Below, one piece after another: positions 21,048 to 33,426 of a DNA stretch of 64,000 nucleotides (the stretch's first letter is position 1; the number at the start of each line of letters is the position of its first letter). Source of the stretch: Apostichopus japonicus (taxonomy: Eukaryota; Echinodermata; Holothuroidea; Aspidochirotida; Stichopodidae); the NCBI RefSeq assembly GCF_037975245.1, contig NC_092571.1:5664001-5728000 (forward strand). The letters are read 5' to 3'. The notes under the pieces are model-generated. The model had not been told where the DNA came from, did no database searches, and saw only the letters and a list, made by a program, of their open reading frames with translations. The position numbers and the translations under genes were made by a program.

Positions 21048-21051
21048 TTAA

Positions 21052-22029
21052 ATATTTCTTTTGGGTAAAGTGTGCAAACAGATTTTTTCCAGAGTTGTTG
21101 GAACAAATGTAGGCACACAAAGTCGGCAAATCTGCTAGATATAATTGATATGATTATATTTAGGTTTTCCATTTTATTTGTTTTTTATTTTTGAAACTAT
21201 GAAAGATTTCTTTTACTTAACCCCCGCAAAAAGTCGTACCACTCAAAATATTGCGCTTCAGATACGAACAATGATTTCCCTGCCCAGTGCATTGACTTTT
21301 TCAAAGGTGGTAAACATTTGCCGTATCGGGAAAGCCCCGGTAGAAATGAGTGTGTGTGCGCTGCTTGGATGATATATGCATGTGTCGAAAAGACTCACTG
21401 CATAGCTGTCGTTGGCTGCGCGTATTCTCTATTGCAATAACCTGGTTCGGACGTTTTCCAAGGTTTTCCAAGCGTGCCGCTATGCCCGGAGTTAGCTTGT
21501 TGATACGCGGGTTCAAATATGCAGGGCTTATCTGCGGTTACAGCTTTAGCTCCACCTATGCTTGCTTGAAGTAAGACCAGGTTCATGGGAACGGGGTATC
21601 AGTTCATGGTCACCAAACAGTCAGTCTGCAGTTGGAATATTCTCAGATGCAGGTAGATCAATTACAGTGAAGTTGCAGAACAGTGGGTTCATTGTTATGA
21701 CCTAACGAAGCGAAAGTGCCAACAAGTTCCCAAAAGAATAGAAGTGGTAGAACTACTGACGGATTCTGTACAATGCAGCTTACTGCAGATAGGAACGTGG
21801 TCGATCATAAATTTAGAAAAAAAATGGTTTCAAAGAAGTCTTCCAAATTTTGACCATGTTGCACGGACAATAATAAGGGTTTAACGACAGGCCAGAGTTG
21901 TTACCTGTGTCTTCCCAAACTCAATTGTTAGGCCTTATGATCACTAAATGGTGTATGACGGAATCAGAAGTTTGAGAAAAATAGAGGGCATCTGACATTT
22001 ATTGCTTGGCTGGATTAATTGTGTAGCCC
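21052..22029. other. No gene recognised
   Basis: Short ORFs on both strands, none with motifs. No repeats identified. Confidence 0.45.
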
Positions 22030-22180
22030 CTTTAATCTGTTTATCTGGAATAACTGTTATATTTGGCTTTATATGGCTAGATAAAACTTTATCTGTATAT
22101 CTGGAATAGCTGTATATCAAGTTATATCTGGCTTTATGTGGCCAGATTAAATCTGATATAAATCCAGATCTGGGATTTTG
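22030..22180. repeat. Second locus of ATCTGG-type palindromic repeat
   Basis: GGCTTTATATGGCTAGATAA, TTATCTGTATATCTGGAATA and CCAGATCTGGGATTTTGG repeat words found at 6,228-6,578. A dispersed family. Confidence 0.65.
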
Positions 22181-23427
22181 GTAATGGTTGAACTTTATAA
22201 GTTTTTCTTTTCTGTACACCACAATCATCTTATTTTGTGTATATGGAACTGCTTAAAACCCTTTCAAGTATACTCAGTTGAGCTACAGCAAATCGCAACA
22301 CCACACAATACAACCGGATCATAAAAAGTGTCATTCATTTAATTAACTGTCCAATTGGTTAATTAATGAATAATTAAAACACTAATGTGAATGCTATCCA
22401 CCATTGTTCTTCACAAGGTACAGTATCTTCATCCTCATTGTTACCCCTAAGTTGGGGTTCTTCACAAGGTGTTCCCCAGGTATTAACTGTGGGTATGCAT
22501 GTGTGAATGTGAGTGTGAGCAAAAAAGTGTGTCACAAACTCCTTGGGAGACCGCAAGTGTTCAAACTTGTTGGGTAGGTGCGTGATCATGAGAACTTGTG
22601 CAATGTGCATATAGCCTGTGACTGAATACATGAAAGTTAATTGTTGTATATATCTTACATTAGTTACAAAGTTACATACATGTCAGTATGCAAGAAAAAG
22701 TCATCCAACCGTGCTTGACCATGTAAGCTTGTTCTAACATGAACAAATGTCAAAGATCAGGTTACACAAAACTTTGCTGCAGTAGTTTGCTTTTATAACT
22801 GATCAAAATAGGACATGGGAGATGAGAATTGCAAAGCCATGGATTGCCTTCTTGTTTAGTGTTGTGTTATAGAGCTAGCCTAGGCCTAGCTTTAATTGTA
22901 AACAACAAGGCCATCGTGGATTTATGTGTTCATAAGGGATTAATCATATTGTGTTCCTATAGTCACCAGATATGGAGTGATTATGTAGGGGCGTAATACT
23001 GAGTTCTGTTTAGGTGCTAATTGGTGATCTGAAAGCATGTAATTTCATTATCACTGTTTTATTAGCAGTTATCATGATACTGATAGCCTGTGACTAGGCC
23101 TACTTGCAGTTACTGTATACGATGACATGCTGCTGCGATCCTAAGCCTAAGTCGAGTGCCTCTATGCCTATGCCCTAAGTTACCTAGGCATAGCTCAACA
23201 GCACCACATCATCAAAGGCCGATCAATGTTTAACAATCTGACAACGGTCAATCGTCATACTTAGGTAAAATTATGTTAATTCACATTGAGGTCTACCTGT
23301 ATTCTTGGAAATGCAGCTAGGCTATCCTCGGTACACGCACGATGGTTTCACACACCGTACGTACATGTTTGTGTACACACTACGAATAATGCGCATGAAT
23401 ATGCGGCGTCAAATCTTGCCGCCGAAA
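22181..23427. other. No gene recognised
   Basis: AT-rich. GGGTTCTTCACAAGGT-like words occur twice near 22,405-22,475 (TTCTTCACAAGGT). No supportable coding region. Confidence 0.45.
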
Positions 23428-23511
23428 AAAAAGTTAAGTACACGCTTTGGGTACGAAAAAGTTAAGTACACGCTTTGGGTATGAAAAAGTAATCCAACTT
23501 TTTGGGTACGG
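23428..23511 (+). repeat. Three 28-bp tandem units
   Basis: Units starting AAAAAGTTAAGTACACGCTT lie at 23,428 and 23,456. A diverged third, starting AAAAAGTAATCCAAC, lies at 23,484. Each ends GGGTACG or GGGTATG. The block runs directly into the palindrome at 23,513. Confidence 0.75.
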
Positions 23512-23512
23512 T

Positions 23513-23540
23513 CACTGATCTACACTAGTGTAGATCAGTG
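23513..23540. repeat. 28-bp perfect palindrome
   Basis: Half-site CACTGATCTACACT is followed at once by its exact complement. Nine-base direct repeats GGGTACGGT flank it at 23,504-23,512 and 23,540-23,548, sharing one base with the palindrome. This could be a transposon excision scar, a cruciform or a protein-binding dyad. Confidence 0.85.
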
Positions 23541-23957
23541 GGTACGGTAGGTGAAATATCTTTGGTACCACGACGGTTTGCAGTAGACACGCACCTTTAT
23601 GATAATTACACCGAACTTTACTGACATTATATATAGATGTGAAAAAGTTTTAATTTATCGCAATGTGTATTTGCATTCTGCTGTAAAAAGTATACTGTAC
23701 TCAGTGAATTAAGCCGAAGGCGCCATCGCGTGTACGTCGTTAAATGTAAGGCGCAGGCACAAAAAAAAATCCTCAGCAGTTGCATATTTGCACGCACGGT
23801 TTAAGCCTAATTAGCTTGAGCATTAAGAATTACTTAGCCCGATCTTAATTCTGATATTACAAGATGACTGCTACTGAGCTGGATCCTGATGAAGAGTCAT
23901 CATTGTAAAATATTTGTCGTCAGCAGTATACCCCAGAAAAAGCTTACGTTAACTCAA

Positions 23958-24261
23958 GGGCGTAGGAACCGGGGGCGGCTGGGGGCGCCAGCCCCCCCAC
24001 CCAGTGAAAAATATGGAGGGGCGAAAGTATCATTTCGCTTCGCAAGTCAGAAAACCCCTTTTTCATTTCCAAATGAGAAAAAAATCTCATTTGGAGCACC
24101 AAATTGCATCTAAGGCCAGGTGAAAATGTAAAATTATATACAAAATGGAGTGGTGGGTTGTTGTGTGCTATATTGCACCAAATTGCATCTGAGGCCACCT
24201 GGAAATCCCAAGGGGAGGGGACACTCCTCCCCTTTGCCCCCCATCTTTGCTACGCACCTGG
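23958..24261. mobile_element. GGCGTAGGA-family element, third copy
   Basis: GGGCGTAGGAACCGGGGGCG at the left faces GCTACGCACCTGG on the right. The G/C-rich palindromic GGGGGCGCCAGCCCCCC follows the left end, as in the related copies. CACCAAATTGCATCT occurs twice inside (about 24,097 and 24,176), each followed by AGGCCA or GAGGCCA. No ORF for a transposase. Target duplication unclear. Confidence 0.55.
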
Positions 24262-24803
24262 TAAGTGATTTAATTGTTTATTTGTAGGAATCATTTCCAA
24301 TGAAAAAATAGATTCCAAAGATATGAATATAACTGCATAGTCCAGTTGGGCCTTTCAGCCTAGGGCTAGGCTAGGTATATTTTCTCATTTGTTATCACTA
24401 AACTAAAGTAGAACTGAAAAGTCATAACTATAACTGTTGGAAGTGTTACTGTAAGAATCTGAGCATAATTAGGCAAGACACAAGTGTATTACTAGTATTA
24501 CTTAGGCGAGCAACAGTAGCCTAGGGCTCCGAGTTCGACTAGGCCTATACATCATGGGGCTTAAATCGAAGTGCCAAATGACTGTTAACCCAAATTTAAG
24601 CCACTCCGATTGGCAATCTCTGAAATAAGGCCTACTAGATATAATTTCTGGTACAGTGGTATAGCTTCCAAAATTTGATGCGGGCAGGCATGAATGGGGG
24701 CAGGCATAAATTTTGTTAAGGGTTATGTTTCTAGTGGAGGTGCTTATTCTTATAAGCGTTTTGAAAGCACGGAAAGTGATAGTAATAGTTGTAACATTGG
24801 TGA
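24262..24803. other. No gene recognised; left flank of foldback element
   Basis: GGGCAGGCAT is repeated near 24,683 and 24,701. No coding region is supported. Confidence 0.45.
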
Positions 24804-25563
24804 CAGCCCGATATTCATAAGGTTCTATATTCATAAGGCTCATTGTTCATAAGGGTCATCATCCATAAGATTCATTGTTTATAAGGTTCGCTATTCATAA
24901 TGAGCAAAAATGTTCATGAGGTTCGTTATTCATAATGGAAAAAAAAAGGTTCGTTGTTAATAATTGGTAAATGGGTTCGATATTCATAATGGTGAAAAAG
25001 GCTCGTTATTCATAATAGGACGAAGGGTTGGATATTTATAATAGGGCAAAGGGTTCGTAATCCACAATAGACAAAAAGGTTCGTTATTCATAATGGAACA
25101 AAGGGTCCGTTATTCGTAATATGCCTAGCCAAAAAGGTTCGGTATCATTCACAATGAAGAAAAAGACCCCTTTAGGAAACGTACAAGTTTATGCCGTTTC
25201 CGTACAATTTGGTAGGAAAATGGAGGAAGTCTTTTGTCTTCTCTCCTATTATGAATAACGAACCTTTTTTCCTGTAGTGAATAACGGAGCTCCAATATGA
25301 ATATCGAACCCTTTGTCCCATTACGAATAACGAAACTTTGAGTCCATTATGGATATCGAACCGTTTTGCCCATTATGAATATCGAACATTTGTTTCCATA
25401 ACGAATACCGGACCTTATGAATTATGATCCCTTTTTATAATGAATAACGAACCTTTATTTCCATTATGAATAACGAACCCTTTCATAAAAAATGCAGGTT
25501 ATGAATAACGAACCTAATGAACAATGACCCTTATGAATAGCGAAACTAATGAATATCGGGCAG
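24804..25563. mobile_element. Foldback element with repeat-built inverted arms
   Basis: The ends are inverted: CAGCCCGATATTCAT (24,804-24,818) against ATGAATATCGGGCAG (25,549-25,563). The outer left arm is five 16-bp units of the type GATATTCATAAGGTTC (24,810-24,889). Units of about 26 bp of the type GTTATTCATAATGG + A-rich + GGTTC follow to about 25,160. After a unique spacer near 25,165-25,238, the same units occur in opposite orientation (TATGAATAACGAACC) and finish with three 16-bp units (25,510-25,557). Arms of more than 300 bp made of tandem repeats are the architecture of foldback transposons, and sea urchin TU elements are described with modular terminal repeats like this. No transposase. 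The right end stops only 8 bases before the satellite array. Confidence 0.75.
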
Positions 25564-28389
25564 ACCCCTAAATTGATCGGTACCGCACATTCGATTGATC
25601 GGTACCGAACATTCGATTAATCGGTACCGCACATTCAATTGATCGGTATCGCACATTCGATTCATCGTGATCGCACATTCGTTGATCGGTACCGCACATT
25701 CGATTGATCGGTACCAACAATTCGATTGATCGGTACCGAACATTCGATTGATCAGTACCGAGCATTCCATAAATAGGTACCGCACATTCGATTGACCGGT
25801 ACCGAACATTCGATTGATCGGTACCGCACATTCGATTGATCTGTACCGCACATTCGATTGATCGGTACCGCACATTCGATTGATCGGTATCGCACATTTG
25901 ATTGATCGGTACCGAACATACGATTCATCGGTACCGAACATTCGATTCATCGGTACTGCACATTTGATTGATCGGTACCGAACATTCGATTCATCGGTAC
26001 GGCATATTGATTGATCGTACCGAACATTCCATTGATCGTTACCGAAAATTCCATTGATCATACCGAACATTCCATTGATCAGTATCGCACATTCGATTGA
26101 TCGGTACCAACAATTCGATTGTTCGGTACCGAACATTCGATTGATCAGTACCGAACATTCGATACATATACCGCACATTCGATTGATCGGTACCGCACAT
26201 TCGATTGATCGGTACCGCACATTCGATTGATCGGTACGGAACATACGATTCATCGGTACCGCACATTTGATTGATCTTACCGAACATTCCATTGATCAGT
26301 ACCGCACATTCGATTGATCGGTACCGCACATTCGATTTATCGGTACCGCACATTCGATTGATCGGTACCGAACATTCGATTGATTGGTAGGCACATTGAA
26401 TTGATCGGTAGAGAATATTCTATTGATCGGTATCGCATATTCGATTGATCGGTACCACAAATTCGATTGATAGGTATCGCACATTCAATAATCGGTACTG
26501 CACATTCGATTGATCTGTACCGAACATTCGATTGATCGGTACCGAACATTTGATTGATTGTACCAAACGTTCGATTGATCGGTAACGAATATTCAATTGA
26601 TCGGTATCGCACATTAGTAAATCGTTATCGCACATTCGATTGATCGGTTCCGCACATTCGATTGATCGGTACCGCACATCCGATTGACCGGTAACAAATC
26701 TTCGATTGATCGGTTCCGCACATTCGATTGATGCTACCGCACGTTCGATTGATCGAATTCACACATTCGATTGATCGGTACCGAACATTCGATTGATCGG
26801 TACCGCATATTCGATTGATCGGCACCGAACATTTGATTGATCGGTACCGCACATTAGATTAATCGGTATCGCACATATGATTGATCTATACCGAACATTC
26901 GATCGATCAATACCGCACATTCGATTGATCGGTACCGCACATTTGATTGATCAGCACCAAAATTTTGATTGATTGGTAACGCACATTCGGTTGATCGGTA
27001 ACGAACATTCGATTGATCGGTACCGCATATTCGATTGATCGGCACCGAACATTCGATTGATCTATACCGAACATTCGATCGATCAATACCGCATATTCGA
27101 TTGATCAGTACCGCACATTTAATTGATAGGTATCGCACATTCGATTAATCATTATTGCACATTCTATTGAACGGAACCGCACAATCGATTGATCGGTACC
27201 GAACATTCAATTGATCGGTACTGAACATTCGATTGATCGGTATTGCACATTCGATTGTTCGGTATTGAACATTCGATTGAGCGGTACCGCACATTCGATT
27301 GATCGGTACCGAATATTCTATTGATCGGTACCGCACATTCGATTGATCGGTACCGCACATTCGATTTATCGGTTTCGCACATTCCATTGATCGTTACCGA
27401 ACATTCGATTCATCGGTAACGCACATTCGATTGGTCTGTACCGCACATTCGATTAATAGGTACCGCACATTCGATTTATCGGTACCGAACTATCAATTGA
27501 TCAGTAACGAACATTCGATTGATCGGTACCGCACATTCAATTGATCGGTACTGAACATTCGATTGATCGGTATTGCACATTCGATTGTTCGGTATTGAAC
27601 ATTCGATTGAGCGGTACCGCACATTCGATTGATCGGTACCGCACATTCGATTAATAGGTACCGCACATTCGATTGATCGGTACCGCACATTCGATTGATC
27701 GGTACCGCACATTCGATTAATAGGTACCGCACATTCGATTGATCGGTACCGAACTATCGATTGATCGGTACCGAACATTCGATGAATAGGTACCGCACAT
27801 TCGATTGATCGATACCGAACATTCGATTGATCGGCACCGAACATTCGATTCATCGTTACCGCAAATTCGATTGATCGGTACCGAACATTAGATTGATCGG
27901 TACCGAATATTCGATTGAACGTTACCGAACATTCGATTGATCGGTACCGAACATTCGAATGATCGGTATCGTACATTCGATGAATAAGTACCGCACATTC
28001 GATTGATCGGTACTGAACTATCGATTGATCGGATCGAACATTCGATTGATCGGTACGGCAAATTCGATTGATCGATACTGCACATTCGATAGATCGGTAC
28101 CGCACATTCGATTGATCGGCACCGAACATTCGATTGATCGGTAACGCACAGTTTATTGATCGATGCGGAACATTCGATTGATCGGTACCGCACATTCGAA
28201 TGATAGGTACCGAGATTCTATTGATCGGTACCGCACAATCGATTGATCGGTGTCGAACATTCGATTGATCGGTACCGAACCATCGATTGATCGGTACCAA
28301 ACATTCGATTGATCGGTTCAAACATTAGATTGATCAATACAGCACTTTCAATTGATCGGTACCGCACATTCGATTGAACGGTACCAAAC

Positions 28390-31300
28390 ATTTGATTGAT
28401 TGGTACCGCACATTCGATTGATCAGTAGAGAACATTCGATTGATCGGTATCGCATATTCGATTGATCGGTACCGCACATTCGATTGATAGGTATCGCTCA
28501 TTCGATTAATCGGTACTGCACATTATATTGATCGGTACCGAATATTCGATTGATCGGTACCTTACATTCGATTGTACCTTACATTCGATTGTTCGGTACC
28601 GAACATTCGATTGATCGGTACCGCACATTCGATTCATCGGTACGGTACCGAACATTCGATTGTTCGGTACCGCACAATCGATTGATCGGTGCCGAACATT
28701 CGATTGATCGGTACCGAACATTCGATTGATCGGTACCAAACATTCGATTGATCGGTTCAAGCATTAGATTGATCGGTGCGGAACATTCGATTGATCGGTA
28801 CCGAACATTCGATTGATCGGTAATGCACATTCGATTGTTCGGTATTGAACATTCGATTGAGCGGTACCGCACATTCGATTGATCGGTACCGAATATTCTA
28901 TTGATCGGTACCGCACATTCGATTGATCGGTACCGCACATTCGATTTATCGGTTTCGCACATTCCATTGATCGTTACCGAACATTCGATTCATCGGTAAC
29001 GCACATTCGATTGGTCTGTACCGCACATTCGATTAATAGGTACCGCACATTCGATTTATCGGTACCGAACTATCAATTGATCAGTAACGAACATTCGATT
29101 GATCGGTACCGAATTTTCTATTGATCAGAACCGCACATTCGATTGAACGGTACCGCACATTCGATTGATCGGTATCGCACATTCGATTGATCGGTACCGA
29201 ACATTCGTTTGATCGGGACCGCACATTCGATTCATCGTGATCGCACATTCGTTGATCGGCACCGAACTATCGATTGATCGGATCCGAACATTCGAGTGAT
29301 CGGTACCGCACATTCGATTGATTGATACTGCACATTCGAGTGATCGGTACCGCACAATCGATTGATCGGTGCCGAACAATCGATTGATCGGTACCGAACT
29401 ATCGATTGATCGGTACCGCACATTCGATTGATAGGTATCGCACATTCGATTCATCATTATTGTACATTCTATTAATCGGTACCGAACATTCGATTGATCG
29501 GTACCGCACATTCAATTGATCGGTACTGAACATTCGATTGATCGGTATTGCACATTCGATTGTTCGGTATTGAACATTCGATTGAGCGGTACCGCACATT
29601 CGATTGATCGGTACCGCACATTCGATTAATAGGTACCGCACATTCGATTGATCGGTACCGCACATTCGATTGATCGGTACCGCACATTCGATTAATAGGT
29701 ACCGCACATTCGATTGATCGGTACCGAACTATCGATTGATCGGTACCGAACATTCGATGAATAGTTACCGCACATTCGATTGATCGGTACCGAACTATCG
29801 ATTGATCGGCACCGAACATTCGATTCATCGTTACCGCAAATTCGATTGATCGGTACCGAACATTAGATTGATCGGTACCGAATATTCGATTGATCGGTAC
29901 CGAATATTCTATTGATCGGTACCGCACATTCGATTGATCGGTACCGCACATTCGATTTATCGGTTTCGCACATTCCATTGATCGTTACCGAACATTCGAT
30001 TCATCGGTACCGCACATTCGATTGAACGGTACCAAACATTATTTTTGATTGGTACCGCACATTCGATTGATCAGTGGAGAACATTCGATTGATCGGTATC
30101 GCATATTCGATTGATCGGTCCGCACATTCGATTGATAGGTATCGCACATTCGATTGATAGGTATCGCACATTCGATTCATCATTATTGTACATTCTATTA
30201 ATCGGTACCGAACATTCGATTGATCGGTACCGCACATTCAATTGATCGGTACTGAACATTCGATTGATCGGTATTGCACATTCGATTGTTCGGTATTGAA
30301 CATTCGATTGAGCGGTACCGCACATTCGATTAATCGGTACCGCACATTCGATTAATAGGTACCGCACATTCGATTGATCGGTACCGCACATTCGATTGAT
30401 CGGTACCGCACATTCGATTAATAGGTACCGCACATTCGATTGATCGGTACCGAACTATCGATTGATCGGTACCGAACATTCGATGAATAGGTACCGCACA
30501 TTCGATTGATCGATACCGAACATTCGATTGATCGGCACCGAACATTCGATTCATCGTTACCGCAAATTCGATTGATCGGCACCGAACATTAGATTGATCG
30601 GTACCGAATATTCGATTGATCGGTACCGAATATTCTATTGATCGGTACCGCACATTCGATTGATCGGTACCGCACATTCGATTCATCGGTACCGCACATT
30701 CGATTGAACGGTACCAAACATTATTTTTGATTGGTACCGCACATTCGATTGATCAGTGGAGAACATTCGATTGATCGGTATCGCATATTCGATTGATCGG
30801 TCCGCACATTCGATTGATAGGTATCGCACATTCGATTAATCGGTACTGCACATTATATTGATCGGTACCGAATATTCGATTGATCGGTACCGAACATTCG
30901 ATTGTACCTTACATTCGATTGTTCGGTACCGAACATTCGATTGATCGGTACCGCACATTCGATTCATCGGTACGGTACCGAACATTCGATTATTCGGTAC
31001 CGCACAATCGATTGATCGGTGCCGAACATTCGATTGATCGGTACCGAACATTCGATTGATCGGTACCAAACATTCGATTGATCGGTTCAAGCATTAGATT
31101 GATCGGTGCGGAACATTCGATTGATCGGTACCGAACATTCGATTGATCGGTTATGCACATTCGATTGTTCGGTATTGAACATTCGATTGAGCGGTACCGC
31201 ACATTCGATTGATCGGTACCGAATATTCTATTGATCGGTACCGCACATTCGATTGATCGGTACCGCACATTCGATTTATCGGTTTCGCACATTCCATTGA

Positions 31301-31930
31301 TCGTTACCGAACATTCGATTCATCGGTAACGCACATTCGATTGGTCTGTACCGCACATTCGATTAATAGGTACCGAACATTCGATTTATCGGTACCGAAC
31401 TATCAATTGATCAGTAACGAACATTCGATTGATCGGTACCGAATTTTCTATTGATCAGAACCGCACATTCGATTGAACGGTACCGCACATTCGATTGATC
31501 GGTATCGCACATTCGATTGATCGGTACCGAACATTCGTTTGATCGGGACCGCACATTCGATTCATCGTGATCGCACATTCGTTGATCGGCACCGAACTAT
31601 CGATTGATCGGATCCGAACATTCGAGTGATCGGTACCGCACATTCGATTGATCGATACTGCACATTCGAGTGATCGGTACCGCACAATCGATTGATCGGT
31701 GCCGAACAATCGATTGATCGGTACCGAACTATCGATTGATCGGTACCGCACATTCGATTGATAGGTATCGCACATTCGATTCATCATTATTGTACATTCT
31801 ATTAATCGGTACCGATCATTCGATTGATCGGTACCGCACATTCAATTGATCGGTACTGAACATTCGATTGATCGGTATTGCACATTCGATTGTTCGGTAT
31901 TGAACATTCGATTGAGCGGTACCGCACATT
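28390..31930. repeat. Nested 2,330-bp duplication within copy 1
   Basis: About 28,390-29,600 recurs at about 30,720-31,930. Landmarks include ACCTTACATTCGATTGTACC near 28,560-28,580 (ATTGTACCTTAC near 30,902) and GTTCAAGCATTAGATTGATC at 28,755 and 31,085. The same pair is present in the second large copy, near 39.3-42.8 kb. Between the two lies a 726-bp repeat (33 units), with block ends at 29,707 and 30,433. Confidence 0.8.
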
Positions 31931-32511
31931 CGATTGATCGGTACCGCACATTCGATTAATACGTACCGCACATTCGATTGATCGGTATCGAACTATCGAT
32001 TGATCGGTACCGAACAATCGATTGATCGGTGCCGAACATTCGATTGATCGGTACCGAACTATCGATTGATCGATACCGCACATTCGATTGATCGGTACCG
32101 AAAATTCGATTGATCGATACTGCACATTCGATTGATCGGTACCGTACATTCGATTGATCGGCACCGAACATTCGATTGTTCGGTACCGCACAATCGATTG
32201 ATCGGTGCCGAACATTCGATTGATCGGTACCGAACCATCGATTGATCGGTACCAAACATTCGATTGATCGGTTCAAGCATTAGATTGATCGGTGCGGAAC
32301 ATTCGATTGATCGGTACCAAAAATTCGATTGATCGGTATCGTACATTCGATTGATCGGTACCGAACTATCAATTGATCGGTATCCCATATTCGATTGATC
32401 GGTACCGCACATTCGATTGATAGTTATCGCACATTCTATTAATCGTTACTGCACATTCTATTGATCGGTATCGCACATTCGATTTTTCGGTCCCGAACAT
32501 TCGATTGTGCG

Positions 32512-32622
32512 GTACGTATTCATAGAATGTACGATACCGATCAATCGAATGTTCGGTACTTATCAATCGAATGTTCGGTACCGATCAATTGAATGTTCGG
32601 TACCGATCAATCTAATGTTCGG
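32512..32622 (-). repeat. Inverted island of satellite units, copy 1
   Basis: Here the plus strand reads CCGATCAATCGAATGTTCGG, the complement of the rest of the array, for about five units. The right junction is the near-palindrome AATGTTCGG-TC-CCGAACATT (about 32,609-32,628). The left junction is less clean (GGTACGTATTCATAGAATGT). Confidence 0.9.
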
Positions 32623-33426
32623 TCCCGAACATTCGATTGATCGGCAAAGAACATTCGATTGATCGATACTGCATATTCGATTGATCGGTACCGCACATTC
32701 GATTGATCGGCACCGAACATTCGATTAATCGGTACCGCACAATCGATTGATCGGTGCCGAACATTCGATTGATCGGTACCGAACTATCGATTGATCGGTA
32801 CCGCACATTCGATTGATCGGTACCGAACATTCGATTGATCGGTATCGTACATTCGATGAATACGTACCGTACATTCGATTTATCGGTACCGAACTATCAC
32901 TTGATCGGTAGAGAACATTCGATTGATCGGTACCGCACATTCGATTGATCGATACCGCACATTCGATTGATCGGCACCGAACATTCGATTGATCGGTAAC
33001 GCACAGTTGATTGATCCGTGCGGAACATTCGATTGATCGGTACCGAACATTCGATTGATCGATATCGCATATTCGATTGATCGGTATCGCACATTCGATT
33101 GATCGGTACGGAACTATCGATTGATCGGTACCGCACATTCGATTGATCGGTACCGCACATTCGATTGATCGGTACCGAACATTCGATTGATCAATACCGC
33201 ACATTCGATTGATCGGTAACGAATATTCGAATGATCGGTACCGCACATTCGATTGATCGGTAACGAACATTCGATTGATCGGTACCGCACATTCGATTGA
33301 TCGCTACCGAACATTCGATTGATCAAAACCGCACATTCGATTGATCGGTACCGCACATTCGATTGATCGGTATCGAACATTCGATTGATCGGTACAGCAC
33401 ATTCGATTGATCGGTACCGCACATTC

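Noticed and set aside
24804-25563. CRISPR-like or regulatory 16-bp repeat array
   Set aside because: The repeats are contiguous and mirrored in an inverted arm, which fits a foldback element better.
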